A DNA stretch of 64,000 bases from Bordetella genomosp. 13. Its GTDB lineage: Bacteria; Pseudomonadota; Gammaproteobacteria; Burkholderiales; Burkholderiaceae_B. The stretch is taken from assembly GCF_007679965.1 (NCBI RefSeq), contig NZ_VEHL01000008.1:186001-250000 (forward strand), given 5' to 3'. Below are positions 1 through 10,605 of the stretch, piece after piece; the stretch's first letter is position 1, and every line of letters starts with the position of its first letter. A model generated the notes under the pieces. That model was not told the origin of the DNA, did no database searches, and saw nothing but the letters and a program-made list of their open reading frames with translations. Position numbers and translations under genes: made by a program.

Positions 1-317
1 GGCAGCAGGCCCGCCAGCGGATAGGCTTCCAGGGTGTAGCGGTTGGCGGCCGCCCGGGGGTGCACCGGATGGCGCACGGCGATGCGCAGCAGGCCTTCGG
101 CATCGACCGCTTCCAGCACGTGGTGCAGCAACGGCTTGTAGGCGCTGTGCAGGCGCGCGGCGACACCCGCGTCGGCCAGCGCGGCCTCGGCGGCGCGGCG
201 CGCCTGCGGGCCTTCGAACAGCCAGCCTTCCACGCGGGCGCCGCGCCAGGCGGGGGCGGAGAATTCCCGCATCCATGCGTCGAGGGTGCGGTCGAAGACG
301 GTGTCCAGCAGGATCAC
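1..317 (-). CDS. Uncharacterised protein, N-terminal part (runs off left edge)
   Basis: An open frame on the minus strand starts at a GTG (complement of 315-317) with a GGAG ribosome-binding site at 324-327, six bases upstream. About 105 residues are visible and the C-terminus lies outside the window. The visible protein begins VILLDTVFDRTLDAW and has no signal peptide, membrane segment or motif that I recognise. Codon use matches the neighbours, with G or C dominating third positions. The reading frame stays open upstream of the GTG, so a longer start cannot be excluded. I assign no function; the frame, start signal and codon bias are the only support. Confidence 0.55.
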   Translation of the reverse strand, partial: MILLDTVFDRTLDAWMREFSAPAWRGARVEGWLFEGPQARRAAEAALADAGVAARLHSAYKPLLHHVLEAVDAEGLLRIAVRHPVHPRAAANRYTLEAYPLAGLL

Positions 318-471
318 GGGCGGCTCCAGGCGATGGCGTGCTCCTGCTTGTACCACGGCGCGGAGGCTACGCTCTGTTGCGGATGGACACGCCCGGGGGC
401 GCGTCGGCCGACTACCATAGCCGCGGCGGCCCGTCCTGTCGCGGCGGCCGCGCCGTTTCCAAGGTGGTTCC

Positions 472-804
472 ATGAACATACGCATGCAAGCGCTCGCCGC
501 GCTCGGTCTCTCCGTCCTGTCCTGCGCCGCGCTGGCGCAGCCGGTCCAGCAGTACAACTTCCCGTCGACCGCCGGCAGCGCCTCGCCGCCGTCCACGTTG
601 CGCATCACCGAGTCGCCCGCGCCGATGGCCGAGCCGGCCGCCGGGCAGCCCGTGATCGTGCGCGACTCGCCCGAGAGCCTGGACGAGTACCAGCGCTGCC
701 GCACGGTGTCCGACCGCGCCGCGGTCGACAGCCAGCAGATGCGCATCGGCGTGGCGCAATGCCTGAAAGAGCTGGAGGCACGCCGCCAGGGCGGCGTCCG
801 CTAG
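472..804 (+). CDS. Small exported protein of unknown function
   Basis: This 110-residue protein has a clear Sec signal peptide: a basic start (MNIRMQ), a hydrophobic core and a likely signal peptidase I site after ALA at residue 22. A Cys at residue 18 (VLSC) could be a weak lipobox, but the downstream ALA-Q site looks better. The mature part is rich in Pro, Ala and Ser and then turns charged. It holds two Cys residues (in YQRCRT and VAQCLKEL) that could form a periplasmic disulfide. No known domain is visible. It is divergent from the edge gene and stands alone. Confidence 0.75.
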   Translation: MNIRMQALAALGLSVLSCAALAQPVQQYNFPSTAGSASPPSTLRITESPAPMAEPAAGQPVIVRDSPESLDEYQRCRTVSDRAAVDSQQMRIGVAQCLKELEARRQGGVR

Positions 805-987
805 CCTCGAGGCCCCGCGGCATGCCGGCCTGATGCGGTTGCGCCCGTGGGGCGGGCGTCCCGACCCTGCGGCGGGCCGCGCGCCGGCCATCGCGCTGTT
901 CGCGTCCCTTCGCGCGGGCCGGCGTCACGAAGGCGGCGTCCGGGCGGTGGTAAGCTGGCCCGCTTCCCATTCCCCGGCAGCCCCGCC

Positions 988-1566
988 ATGACTCAAGACG
1001 ACGTCCATCTCACCGAAACCCGGCTGCACAGCGAGCTGATCTGTGACGGCAGTTTCCTGAAGGTCCGCCGCGATACGGTGCGCCTGCCCAGCGGGCGCGA
1101 GGCCACGCGCGAGTACGTGGTGCACCCGGGCGCCGTCGTCGTCGTTCCCATGCTGGACGACGGGCGCGTGCTGGTCGAGCGCCAGTTCCGCTATCCCATC
1201 GGCCAGGTGATGACCGAGTTCCCTGCCGGCAAGCTCGACCCGGACGAGGACCCTCTGGCCTGCGCGAAGCGCGAGCTGTTCGAGGAGACCGGCTATACGG
1301 CCGCGCAATGGGCACGGGCGGGCCATCTGCACCTGGCCATCGCCTACTCCACCGAGATCATCCACATCTTCTTCGCGCGCGGCCTGACGGCCGGCCAGCG
1401 GCAGCTGGACGAGGACGAGTTCCTGGACGTGCTGGCCGTCGACGCCGACGAACTGTCCGACGCCTGCCGGCAAGGCCGCGTCACCGACACCAAGACGCTG
1501 ACCTGCATGCTGTGGCTGCAGAACGTGCGCAGCGGCGCCTGGGCGCTGGAGTGGCGGGATGCGTGA
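988..1566 (+). CDS. nudF: Nudix hydrolase, ADP-ribose pyrophosphatase type
   Basis: The 192-residue protein carries a perfect Nudix box at about residues 81-103: G, five residues, E, seven residues, RE, then LFEETGY, which binds the catalytic magnesium. The upstream beta-rich segment (VVPMLDDGRVLVERQFRYP) is typical of ADP-ribose/ADP-sugar pyrophosphatases, which cleave ADP-ribose to AMP and ribose-5-phosphate in the cytosol. The ATG at 988 was chosen because the family starts near here; the frame upstream is open but looks non-coding. Its stop overlaps the start of the following ferredoxin gene, so the two are probably translationally coupled. Exact substrate is inferred from family resemblance. 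Confidence 0.88.
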   Translation: MTQDDVHLTETRLHSELICDGSFLKVRRDTVRLPSGREATREYVVHPGAVVVVPMLDDGRVLVERQFRYPIGQVMTEFPAGKLDPDEDPLACAKRELFEETGYTAAQWARAGHLHLAIAYSTEIIHIFFARGLTAGQRQLDEDEFLDVLAVDADELSDACRQGRVTDTKTLTCMLWLQNVRSGAWALEWRDA

Positions 1567-1945
1567 CATGACGGACGCCGACCGCCTCCCGGACGCGGCC
1601 TCGGCCGGGCCCGAGCAGGCGCCCGTCGTCGAACTGCGGCCCAGCGGTTGGCGCTATGTCTGCCCGCCCGGCCTGACCGTGCTGCAGGCGGCCGCGCAAG
1701 CGCGCATCCGGCTGCCGAGTTCGTGCCGCAACGGCACCTGCCGCACCTGCATGTGCAGGATGCTGCGGGGCGCGGTGCGCTACACCACCGAATGGCCCGG
1801 CGTGAGTTCGGACGAGCAGGCCGAAGGCTGGATCCTGCCCTGCGTGGCAGTGCCCGAAGGCGACCTGGTACTGGAGGTGCCCGAGGCGCGCGTCCTGGTG
1901 CCGCGCCCGCCGCCCGCGCAGCTTACCGGGGCGCGGCGCGCCTAG
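1559..1945 (+). CDS. [2Fe-2S] ferredoxin, plant type
   Basis: The 128-residue product has the plant-type [2Fe-2S] pattern C-x4-C-x2-C at residues 56, 61 and 64 (SSCRNGTCRTC), with the fourth ligand Cys95 in WILPCVAVP. It should be a soluble one-electron carrier. The ATG at 1559 overlaps the preceding nudF-like stop; an ATG at 1568 three codons later is equally possible. The 3' end overlaps the convergent hydrolase gene by 23 bp. No reductase or oxygenase partner lies nearby, so its redox partner cannot be read from context. Confidence 0.85.
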   Translation: MRDMTDADRLPDAASAGPEQAPVVELRPSGWRYVCPPGLTVLQAAAQARIRLPSSCRNGTCRTCMCRMLRGAVRYTTEWPGVSSDEQAEGWILPCVAVPEGDLVLEVPEARVLVPRPPPAQLTGARRA

Positions 1946-3119
1946 GCTCGACGCCCTTGAGCGCGATGCACGCCGGCGCGTTGGCCTGCGTCACGGCGCC
2001 CGCGCCCATCAGGGCCTGCACGCCGCATGAAGACCCGTACAGATCCGCATCGCCGTGGCCAGCATTGCCGACTTCGAAGGCGCGATGCGTCAGCGGCGCG
2101 ACGCGCTGGTCGCCGCGCGTGTCGTAGCGCCAGTAGTTCAGTCCGCGCGAAAGGCGGGTGGCGCCCTGCGCTTCGGCCCCGCAGGTCTTGTCCAGGCCGG
2201 GTTGCTCGGGATTGTTGTCGGCGCCGCCGAACAGATAGGTGACGCTGCGCGCGGCGTAGCGCGCGGCCAGGCGCACGCGGTCGGGCTTGCCTAGCGCGGG
2301 CGGCAGGCTGTCCAGGCCGTAGCGGTATTGGTCGTAGGTGGGGCAGATGCCGCGTTCGTAGCGGGCGAAGCCGCGGCCGTCCGGGCGCAGGCGGTCCGGC
2401 GTCAGGTACAGGTACGAATCGGCATTGGACACCACGTAGCTCAAGGCCAGGCCGGAGGCCCGCAGGCTTTCGTCGATGCCGTTCAACACCGCGTAGCGCT
2501 GCACCATCTGGCCGCCGCTGCCGTGGCCGGCCAGCACGATCTCGTGCAGCAGCGGCAGGCGGCCCTGCGCCGACAGGTCGCGCAGCAGGTCGTCCAGCAC
2601 CTGGAACGCGCCCACCGGGCCCGGACGGCCCCGCTGCGTGCCGCTGGGCTGGCCGTCCTTCCAGTCGCCGCGCCGCCACGCGGGCAGGCCGTTGAAGCCG
2701 GCCTCGACGGCGCTGGGAAACTTGGGGGCCAGCACCAGGGTGTCCGCGGCGCGCTCGCGGTTGCCGGCATAGAGGCCGGTGGCGGATTCGAGGGCGCGCG
2801 CGGCGTCGCGCCGGTCGTCGTGGATCACGATCACCACGCGGCGCACGTTGCGCAATGCCTTGGGCTGGTCCAGCCGGATGCTGGCATAGATCGGGAAGGG
2901 ATAGCGCTTGCCGGCGGGGCCGAGGTCGACGCGGCGCCACTTGGGCGCGGCGCGCGGCGGGGGCGGCAGGTGCTCGAGATAGGGATCCTGCGGCAGCGGC
3001 TGGGCGGACGCAGGCCCATGCAGCAGGGCGGTGGCCAGAAGCGCCGACAGGACCAGCGCCTGCAGGCGGCGGGGGTACGGCGCGTAGGCGTCAGGCGTCA
3101 GGAAAACCCGCTGCGGCAT
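1923..3119 (-). CDS. Exported alpha/beta-hydrolase-like protein with altered nucleophile elbow
   Basis: The 398-residue protein starts at the ATG complementing 3117-3119 and has a signal peptide with probable cleavage after PASA (residue 39). The fold looks like an alpha/beta hydrolase: a strand VVIVIHDD near residue 95, LVLAPKF near 128, and IVLAGHGSGGQ around 194-204. In related hydrolases that I know, the elbow reads GHSxGGQ. Here Gly occupies the usual Ser position and Ser sits one residue later. A candidate late Asp/His pair is present (NAGHGD). It stands alone, convergent with the ferredoxin gene. Function could be esterase-like or non-catalytic. Confidence 0.72.
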   Translation of the reverse strand: MPQRVFLTPDAYAPYPRRLQALVLSALLATALLHGPASAQPLPQDPYLEHLPPPPRAAPKWRRVDLGPAGKRYPFPIYASIRLDQPKALRNVRRVVIVIHDDRRDAARALESATGLYAGNRERAADTLVLAPKFPSAVEAGFNGLPAWRRGDWKDGQPSGTQRGRPGPVGAFQVLDDLLRDLSAQGRLPLLHEIVLAGHGSGGQMVQRYAVLNGIDESLRASGLALSYVVSNADSYLYLTPDRLRPDGRGFARYERGICPTYDQYRYGLDSLPPALGKPDRVRLAARYAARSVTYLFGGADNNPEQPGLDKTCGAEAQGATRLSRGLNYWRYDTRGDQRVAPLTHRAFEVGNAGHGDADLYGSSCGVQALMGAGAVTQANAPACIALKGVEPRRAAPR

Positions 3120-3439
3120 TGCAGTCCTCAGGAAGCGCGGACCGGCGGGCCACGGCGGCACCATTGTATGCCGGGGCCCTCGTGGCGCCACGTGTCGCCC
3201 CGTGCCGCCGTATGAGCGTTCGTGACCGTGGCCCGCCGCGCCGCGCAGGCCCGAGCCCCCCTGCGTGCCTGGCCATGGCGTGGCGGTCCGCGGGCGATGC
3301 GTTTATGCTGGTTCGTGCAGGTCGTGCCAGTCATGAGGGGTGCGGCGGCGGTGCGAGGTATTGAAATCGCCGGGCCCGTCCGCACATTCAGATCATCGGT
3401 TCGCCACCGTCGGCGAGCCCCCAATTGCCAACCGACACC
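3120..3439. other. Intergenic region between hydrolase and clpB
   Basis: This 320 bp gap separates two divergent genes and should hold both promoters. The only recognisable site is a sigma-32-like box at 3361-3389 ahead of clpB. I see no small gene or hairpin terminator here. Confidence 0.5.
3361..3389 (+). promoter_or_regulatory. Candidate heat-shock (sigma-32) promoter of clpB
   Basis: TTGAAA at 3361-3366 and CACATTC at 3383-3389 are separated by 16 bp. They resemble the sigma-32 -35 (CTTGAAA) and -10 (CCCCATNT) elements, with the -10 clearly imperfect. The position, about 50 bp before the clpB start, and the known heat-shock control of clpB favour it. Confidence 0.35.
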
Positions 3440-6040
<2,601 letters not shown>

Positions 6041-6074
6041 CGCGCGGCGGCTGGCTGGCCGCGCGGGTCATGCG

Positions 6075-6108
6075 AAAGCCCCTCGACGGGATGTCGAGGG
6101 GCTTTTTC
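6075..6108 (+). terminator. Intrinsic terminator of clpB
   Basis: A perfect GCCCCTCGAC / GTCGAGGGGC stem with a four-base loop is followed by TTTTT. A second GC-rich stem (CGCGCGGC / GCCGCGCG) lies just before it, right after the stop codon. Confidence 0.9.
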
Positions 6109-6129
6109 GTTGTGCATGGGGGCCGGCGC

Positions 6130-7353
6130 TCAGCGCAGGGCGCCGGCGCACCCGCGTATGTCGCGTACCAGCGCTTGCCTGGTCGCCGCGCGGATCGGGA
6201 ATTGCGCGGCCTGTGCAGCGAACCCGTCGGCCAGAGCGACGGCCTGGTCGATGCAGCGCGTGGCCTCCGACGCCTGCACACCGCCTTCGCCGGCCAGCCG
6301 CAGCAGATCCGCGCGCGTCACGGCATTGCCCGCGCCGCAGACATCCATGAAGTGCTCGCCGGCCGGGCCGTGGCTGTAGGTCAGGTCATAGCCTGGCGCC
6401 AGGCGCCAGTGTCCATCGCGGTCGAGGCGGTAGGCGAAGTTCTTCGTGTGGTCGTCGCGGTTGTGGAAGATCACGTTGAAGACGGCGCGCCGATACGCGT
6501 GGTCGACTTCGGCCTGGCTGCGCGTCATGAAGCGCGTCAGCTTCAGAAGCACGTCGTAGCCCACGGCCGGCTGGCGGAAGTCCAGGTCGAGCGCGCCGGC
6601 CATCGACAGCATGGGCACGCGCATGCCGGCTTCGCGGTCGAAACGGCGGACGCCGAATGCGGCCAGCCGCCGGTCCAGCTGGAACAGGTGCGTGTCCGGC
6701 ATGTCGATGCCGAACGCCCGCGCGAGATGGGCATACAGCTGTTCGATGGCGCACACCTCGGGATGCTCGCCGCCCGCCTGGAATTTCACCAGCCAGGGCG
6801 CCGCGTTCGGGAACGGGTGCGTTCCCACCTGCCGGGTGGAGGGATCGAAATACACCAGCACCTTGGGGCGCGCGCCGTGCGGCGACCCGCCCAGCCGTGC
6901 GAGGGTCTGCAGCGCGGCGCTGTCTTCTCCTTGCACGATCGCCTGGGCCTCCTGCGCCAGGGCGAGCAGGGAGAGATCCTGAGAATCGGGAACCAGGTCG
7001 GACTCGGGCTGATAGCTCAGGGCTCCCATGGCCCGGTCGCCGATGAAGGCCAGCCTGTCCAGCGGGGACAGGGTTTCGGTGCGGACCCCGTGCTTGCGCA
7101 GAAGCCGGTCCATGAGCAGCAGGCCCCAGCCGTCAGGCAGGGAGTCGGCGATCAGGCCGGGCAGTTGCCACTGATGCGCGGGGAATTTCTGGAATGCGCC
7201 GCGGCGCAACGGCAGGGCGCGAGGCGACAGTTCGAGCCCCCGTTCGAGGGCCTGCGGCGCATATTCGAATAGCAGGTCACGGCCGGACTGGGCGAGCCTG
7301 CCCAGCGTCCACTGTTGGCCCCAACCCCGGTAGATGACCTCAAGGGTTTTCAT
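6130..7353 (-). CDS. hipA: HipA-family serine/threonine kinase toxin
   Basis: The 407-residue protein has HipA features. An N-terminal HipA/couple domain is followed by a nucleotide-binding loop GGSPHGARPK at residues 155-164, whose Ser157 is the likely autophosphorylation site. A kinase catalytic motif NRDDHTKN lies at 298-305 and a metal-binding GYDL at 321-324. HipA toxins phosphorylate a translation factor (glutamyl-tRNA synthetase in E. coli) and cause dormancy. The chosen ATG (MKTLEVIYRG) overlaps the end of the hipB-like gene by 14 bp, which implies coupled expression. The catalytic residues look intact. The substrate is unknown for this subfamily. Confidence 0.9.
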   Translation of the reverse strand: MKTLEVIYRGWGQQWTLGRLAQSGRDLLFEYAPQALERGLELSPRALPLRRGAFQKFPAHQWQLPGLIADSLPDGWGLLLMDRLLRKHGVRTETLSPLDRLAFIGDRAMGALSYQPESDLVPDSQDLSLLALAQEAQAIVQGEDSAALQTLARLGGSPHGARPKVLVYFDPSTRQVGTHPFPNAAPWLVKFQAGGEHPEVCAIEQLYAHLARAFGIDMPDTHLFQLDRRLAAFGVRRFDREAGMRVPMLSMAGALDLDFRQPAVGYDVLLKLTRFMTRSQAEVDHAYRRAVFNVIFHNRDDHTKNFAYRLDRDGHWRLAPGYDLTYSHGPAGEHFMDVCGAGNAVTRADLLRLAGEGGVQASEATRCIDQAVALADGFAAQAAQFPIRAATRQALVRDIRGCAGALR

Positions 7354-7678
7354 CGGAGCGCCCGTGGGACGGGCGACGAGGCGCGCGTTGGCGCTGCTTG
7401 CGCAATGCCCGGTCCCGCGCCGCCAGATCGGCGATCGACTGTATGGCGGGCTGGAACAGCGCATCGAAGCCGCGCTCCACGCCCAGCGCCTGGGCAATGC
7501 GGATGACCGTGCCCAAGCCGCAGTCGCCCTGGCGTTCCAGATGGCGCAGCGTGCCGATGGACACGCCCGCGCGCCGCGCGAGCTCGGCCTGGGTAAGATC
7601 CTGGGCCAGCCGCGTCAGCCTGACGCGCTGGCCGAGTTCCTGGCCGATCTCGTCGGGGGTGGCAAAGCTGAAGTCCAT
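7340..7678 (-). CDS. hipB: HipB-like antitoxin, XRE-family DNA-binding protein
   Basis: This 112-residue protein has a helix-turn-helix of the Cro/C1 (XRE) type at about residues 12-68 (LTQAELARRAGVSIGTLRHLE). A basic, Arg/Pro-rich C-terminal tail follows. It precedes and overlaps hipA, the classic antitoxin-first order. HipB proteins bind HipA and repress their own promoter. A perfect palindrome at 7706-7719, 28 bp before the start, is the obvious operator. The tail is longer than the core needs and may contact HipA; that is inference. Confidence 0.9.
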   Translation of the reverse strand: MDFSFATPDEIGQELGQRVRLTRLAQDLTQAELARRAGVSIGTLRHLERQGDCGLGTVIRIAQALGVERGFDALFQPAIQSIADLAARDRALRKQRQRAPRRPSHGRSDENP

Positions 7679-7705
7679 TGTTCGTGGAAACGGCGATCTG
7701 GAATG

Positions 7706-7719
7706 TATACGGCAGTATA
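7706..7719. promoter_or_regulatory. Palindromic operator of hipBA
   Basis: TATAC, four bases, GTATA is a perfect inverted repeat lying 28 bp upstream of hipB. On the minus strand it overlaps TATACT, a plausible -10 box. Binding here would therefore block the promoter, as expected for autorepression by HipB. Confidence 0.65.
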
Positions 7720-7760
7720 GTGTCCAAGCCGTTTTTCGCCTATGGAATGCGATGTATTAA

Positions 7761-7835
7761 GCATCAAAATACTGTTTTTTATACCCAAAAAATGGCTTAA
7801 ATGGTCAGAATATTGGTGTTTAAGTATTTTGATGC
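7761..7835. repeat. AT-rich inverted repeat between hipB and crcB
   Basis: GCATCAAAATACT at 7761-7773 is exactly inverted at 7823-7835, with 49 bp between. The enclosed DNA is markedly AT-rich, with runs of A and T, unlike the surrounding very GC-rich sequence. It may be a regulatory site or a scar of the event that brought in hipBA. Confidence 0.6.
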
Positions 7836-7924
7836 CGGTGGCGGCGCCGCGCGCGTGGCCAGCCTTGGGCGCCACTTGCGTTATCGTCTTCGGCCGCCTT
7901 GCCTTGCTTTTCGGGTCTTCCATC

Positions 7925-8308
7925 ATGACCGCACTGCTTCCCCTGAACTTCCTTGCCATCGGCCTGGGCGCCGCGGCCGGCGCGTGGCTGCGCTGGCTGC
8001 TGGGGCTGCGCTTCAACGCGTCGGGCTGGCCCTGGGGCACGCTGGCGGCCAATCTGGTCGGCGGCTACCTGATCGGCGTGCTGGTGGCGGTGATCGCCGC
8101 GCATCCCGAGTGGCCGGCGTGGGTGCGGCTGGCGGCGATCACGGGGTTCCTGGGCGGACTGACCACGTTCTCGACCTTCTCGGCGGAAACGGTGGACATG
8201 CTGCAGCGCGGCGCCTATGGCACGGCGCTGGGATATGCGGCGCTCAGCCTGCTGGGGTCGCTGGCGCTGACCGCGCTGGGCCTGGCGACGGTGCACGCGC
8301 TGCGCTGA
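7925..8308 (+). CDS. crcB: Fluoride exporter CrcB/Fluc
   Basis: The 127-residue protein has four hydrophobic segments and the family signature GGLTTFSTFS near residues 78-87. An AGAWLRW motif in the first helix and an N-V-G-Y motif (NLVGGY) in the second are also present. Fluc proteins form dual-topology dimers that let fluoride leave the cytoplasm. I looked for the conserved fluoride riboswitch in 7836-7924 and did not see one. The gene stands alone between the AT-rich hipBA upstream region and the convergent hpnE. Confidence 0.92.
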   Translation: MTALLPLNFLAIGLGAAAGAWLRWLLGLRFNASGWPWGTLAANLVGGYLIGVLVAVIAAHPEWPAWVRLAAITGFLGGLTTFSTFSAETVDMLQRGAYGTALGYAALSLLGSLALTALGLATVHALR

Positions 8309-8336
8309 AGGCGGCGCCGCGCCTCGGCGTCCCGTC

Positions 8337-9677
8337 TTACACGTGCGACGTCGGCCCGCCCGAGGCGCCGGCCTGCAGCACGCGCGCGGCCTGCAGGCCG
8401 CTGCGCACGGCGCCCTCCAGCACGCCGGGATAGCCGGTGTCGGTCCAGTCGCCGGCCAGGGCCAGGGTGCGCCATGGCGTGTGGTTCAGCGGCCGGGCGC
8501 GCTGCGGCACGGCCGAGAAGGTGGCACGCTTCTCGATGAACAGTTCGGCCAGTTCCACCGCCGGCATGGGCGGCAGCCCGGCGTGGCGCGCGGCTTGTTC
8601 GCGCACCTGCTCGATCAGGTTGGCGATGATGGCGCCGCGGTCGGCCTCGGCCAGCCCGGCCGCGGCGCTGATCACCACGGCCAGTTCGGCGCGCTGGTCG
8701 GCGCCGGTGAGCCGCGAGCGGTCGAACAGCCACTGGCCGGCGTGGCCGCGCGCGGCGTCCTCGCGCAGCATCATCATGGGTTCGGGCAGCGGCCACGGCC
8801 GGGCCAGCCGCAGGTTCAGCGTGGCGATGGGCATGTAGTCGAAGGCCTGCAGGGCCTTCAGCAGCGCCTGCGAGCCGGTTTCGCGCAGCGCGCCGCCCAG
8901 CAGGCGCGCGGCTACCAGCGGCGGCACGGCCAGCACGGCGGCGTCGAAGCGTTCGCCGTTGACGTCGACCCAGCGGTCGGAAGGATCGAGCTGGCGCACG
9001 GTATTGCCGTAGCGCATCGTCACCTGCCGCGCGGCCGCGTCGGGCCACAGCGCGGACAGGTCCACGCAGGGCAGCAGGATGTCGCTGTCGCGCAGGCCGC
9101 CGGCCAGGCTGTCCTTCAGCACGCGCACGAGCAGCGCGGCGCTGGCCAGCGCGGGCGGGGTGTTCAGCGCCGCCAGGCACAGCGGTTCCCAGACCTGCCG
9201 GACCATGGCGGCCGGTTGCGCGTGATGGGCCAGCAGCTGGCCCACCGTCCAGTCGGCGGGCACCTGCCAGCCGTCGCGTCGCAAGGCCGTCATCAGGCGC
9301 AGGGCGGCCAGCTTGTCGGAGAAGCCCAGGCCGCGCGCGGTCAGCAGCGCCAGCGCGGCATGCCACGGCGCGGGCAGGCGCGCGGCGGACAGGCGGAAGG
9401 CGCCGTCCAGGCTGGCCAGCCGCAGCGGCCGGCGCATCAGCAAGGCGTTGGGGTTGCGGCCCAGGCGGCGCATCAGCGCCAGCGTCTGCGTGTAGGCGCC
9501 CAGCAGGATGTGCTGGCCGTTGTCCAACCCGTCGCCGAATTCCGGGTGCACTACGCGGCGCGCGCGGCCGCCCGGCGTACGGCCGGCTTCGAAGACGGTG
9601 ACGGAGGCGCCGAGATCGCGCAGCGTGGAGGCCGCGGCCAGGCCTGCCCAGCCGGCGCCGATGACTGCCGCCTTCAT
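8337..9677 (-). CDS. hpnE: Hydroxysqualene dehydroxylase HpnE
   Basis: The 446-residue protein starts MKAAVIGAGWAGLAAA, a Rossmann GxGxxG for FAD, and has the amine-oxidase/phytoene-desaturase-like layout. A second conserved segment lies near the C-terminus (ALAGDWTDTGYPGVLEGAV). HpnE reduces hydroxysqualene to squalene. Its start overlaps the end of hpnD by 4 bp (ATGA), and hpnC-hpnD-hpnE are in the working order. Assignment rests on this gene order plus the FAD/amine-oxidase pattern. Confidence 0.92.
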   Translation of the reverse strand: MKAAVIGAGWAGLAAASTLRDLGASVTVFEAGRTPGGRARRVVHPEFGDGLDNGQHILLGAYTQTLALMRRLGRNPNALLMRRPLRLASLDGAFRLSAARLPAPWHAALALLTARGLGFSDKLAALRLMTALRRDGWQVPADWTVGQLLAHHAQPAAMVRQVWEPLCLAALNTPPALASAALLVRVLKDSLAGGLRDSDILLPCVDLSALWPDAAARQVTMRYGNTVRQLDPSDRWVDVNGERFDAAVLAVPPLVAARLLGGALRETGSQALLKALQAFDYMPIATLNLRLARPWPLPEPMMMLREDAARGHAGQWLFDRSRLTGADQRAELAVVISAAAGLAEADRGAIIANLIEQVREQAARHAGLPPMPAVELAELFIEKRATFSAVPQRARPLNHTPWRTLALAGDWTDTGYPGVLEGAVRSGLQAARVLQAGASGGPTSHV

Positions 9678-10537
9678 AGGGACAGGCGGCGCACCAGGCC
9701 GCGGCCGCCGCCGACCCAGACCTTCCACGCCAGCATCAGCTTGCGCAGCGGCGTCAGCGAGATGCGCTGGTGCAGCACTTGCCAGTTGTCGCGCTCGATC
9801 TCGTCCAGCAGGGCGTAATAGATCGCCGCCATCATCAGGCCGGGCCGCTGCGCGCGGCGGTCGGCCTCGGGCAGGGCGGTCATGGCCTCGCGGTAGAGCT
9901 GGCGGGCGCGGTCGGCCTGGAAACGCATCAGGGCGGTGAAGCGTTCGGAATAGTTGCCGTTGAGGATGTCGGCCGCCTTCACCTCGAACTGCTGCAGTTC
10001 GTCGACGGGCAGGTAGATGCGGCCGCGCCGCGCATCGTCGCCGACGTCGCGGATGATGTTGGTCATCTGGAACGCCAGGCCCAGCTTGCCCGCGTATTCG
10101 AGCGTGCGCGGGTCGGTGTAGCCGAACACGCCGGCCGACAGCTCGCCCACCACGCCGGCCACGTGCCAGCAGTACTTGCGCAGGCCGGGCCAGTCCAGGT
10201 AGCGGCTCTGGTCCAGGTCCATCTGCATGCCGTCGATCACGGCGATCAGCCGGTCGCGGGTGATGCCACAGGGCTCCAGGTGCGGCTGCATGGCGCGCGT
10301 GACCGGATGGTCCGGCTTGCCGGCGTACATCTGGTCGATCTGGGTGCGCCACCAGGCCAGCTTGATGCGGGCCACGGACTCGTCCTTCGCCTCGTCGACC
10401 ACGTCGTCGACCTCGCGGCAGAAGGCGTACAGGGCCGTGATGGCGCGCCGCCGTTCCGGAGGCAGGAACAGGAAGGCGTAGTAGAAACTGGAACCGCTCT
10501 TGGCGGCCTTTTCCTGGCAGTAGTCGTCAGGGGTCAT
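9674..10537 (-). CDS. hpnD: Presqualene diphosphate synthase HpnD
   Basis: The 287-residue protein is a squalene/phytoene synthase fold enzyme. It has both aspartate-rich motifs: CREVDDVVDE near residue 40-49 and TNIIRDVGDD near 160-169, followed by RGRIYLP. HpnD condenses two farnesyl diphosphates to presqualene diphosphate. It overlaps hpnE by 4 bp and lies 68 bp downstream of hpnC, so one transcript is likely. Confidence 0.93.
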   Translation of the reverse strand: MTPDDYCQEKAAKSGSSFYYAFLFLPPERRRAITALYAFCREVDDVVDEAKDESVARIKLAWWRTQIDQMYAGKPDHPVTRAMQPHLEPCGITRDRLIAVIDGMQMDLDQSRYLDWPGLRKYCWHVAGVVGELSAGVFGYTDPRTLEYAGKLGLAFQMTNIIRDVGDDARRGRIYLPVDELQQFEVKAADILNGNYSERFTALMRFQADRARQLYREAMTALPEADRRAQRPGLMMAAIYYALLDEIERDNWQVLHQRISLTPLRKLMLAWKVWVGGGRGLVRRLSL

Positions 10538-10605
10538 GTCGTTGCTCGCCCGTCTGCCTGCATCTTGCGCCGGTGCCGGACCGGCGGACGGGTGGGTTGT
10601 TCATC

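Noticed and set aside
60..833. 257-codon plus-strand frame at the left end
   Set aside because: It overlaps the minus-strand edge gene and the signal-peptide gene at 472 in other frames, and its product is Arg/Ala-rich without motifs.
7836..7924. Possible fluoride riboswitch before crcB
   Set aside because: I looked for the conserved crcB-motif core and pseudoknot sequences and did not find them.
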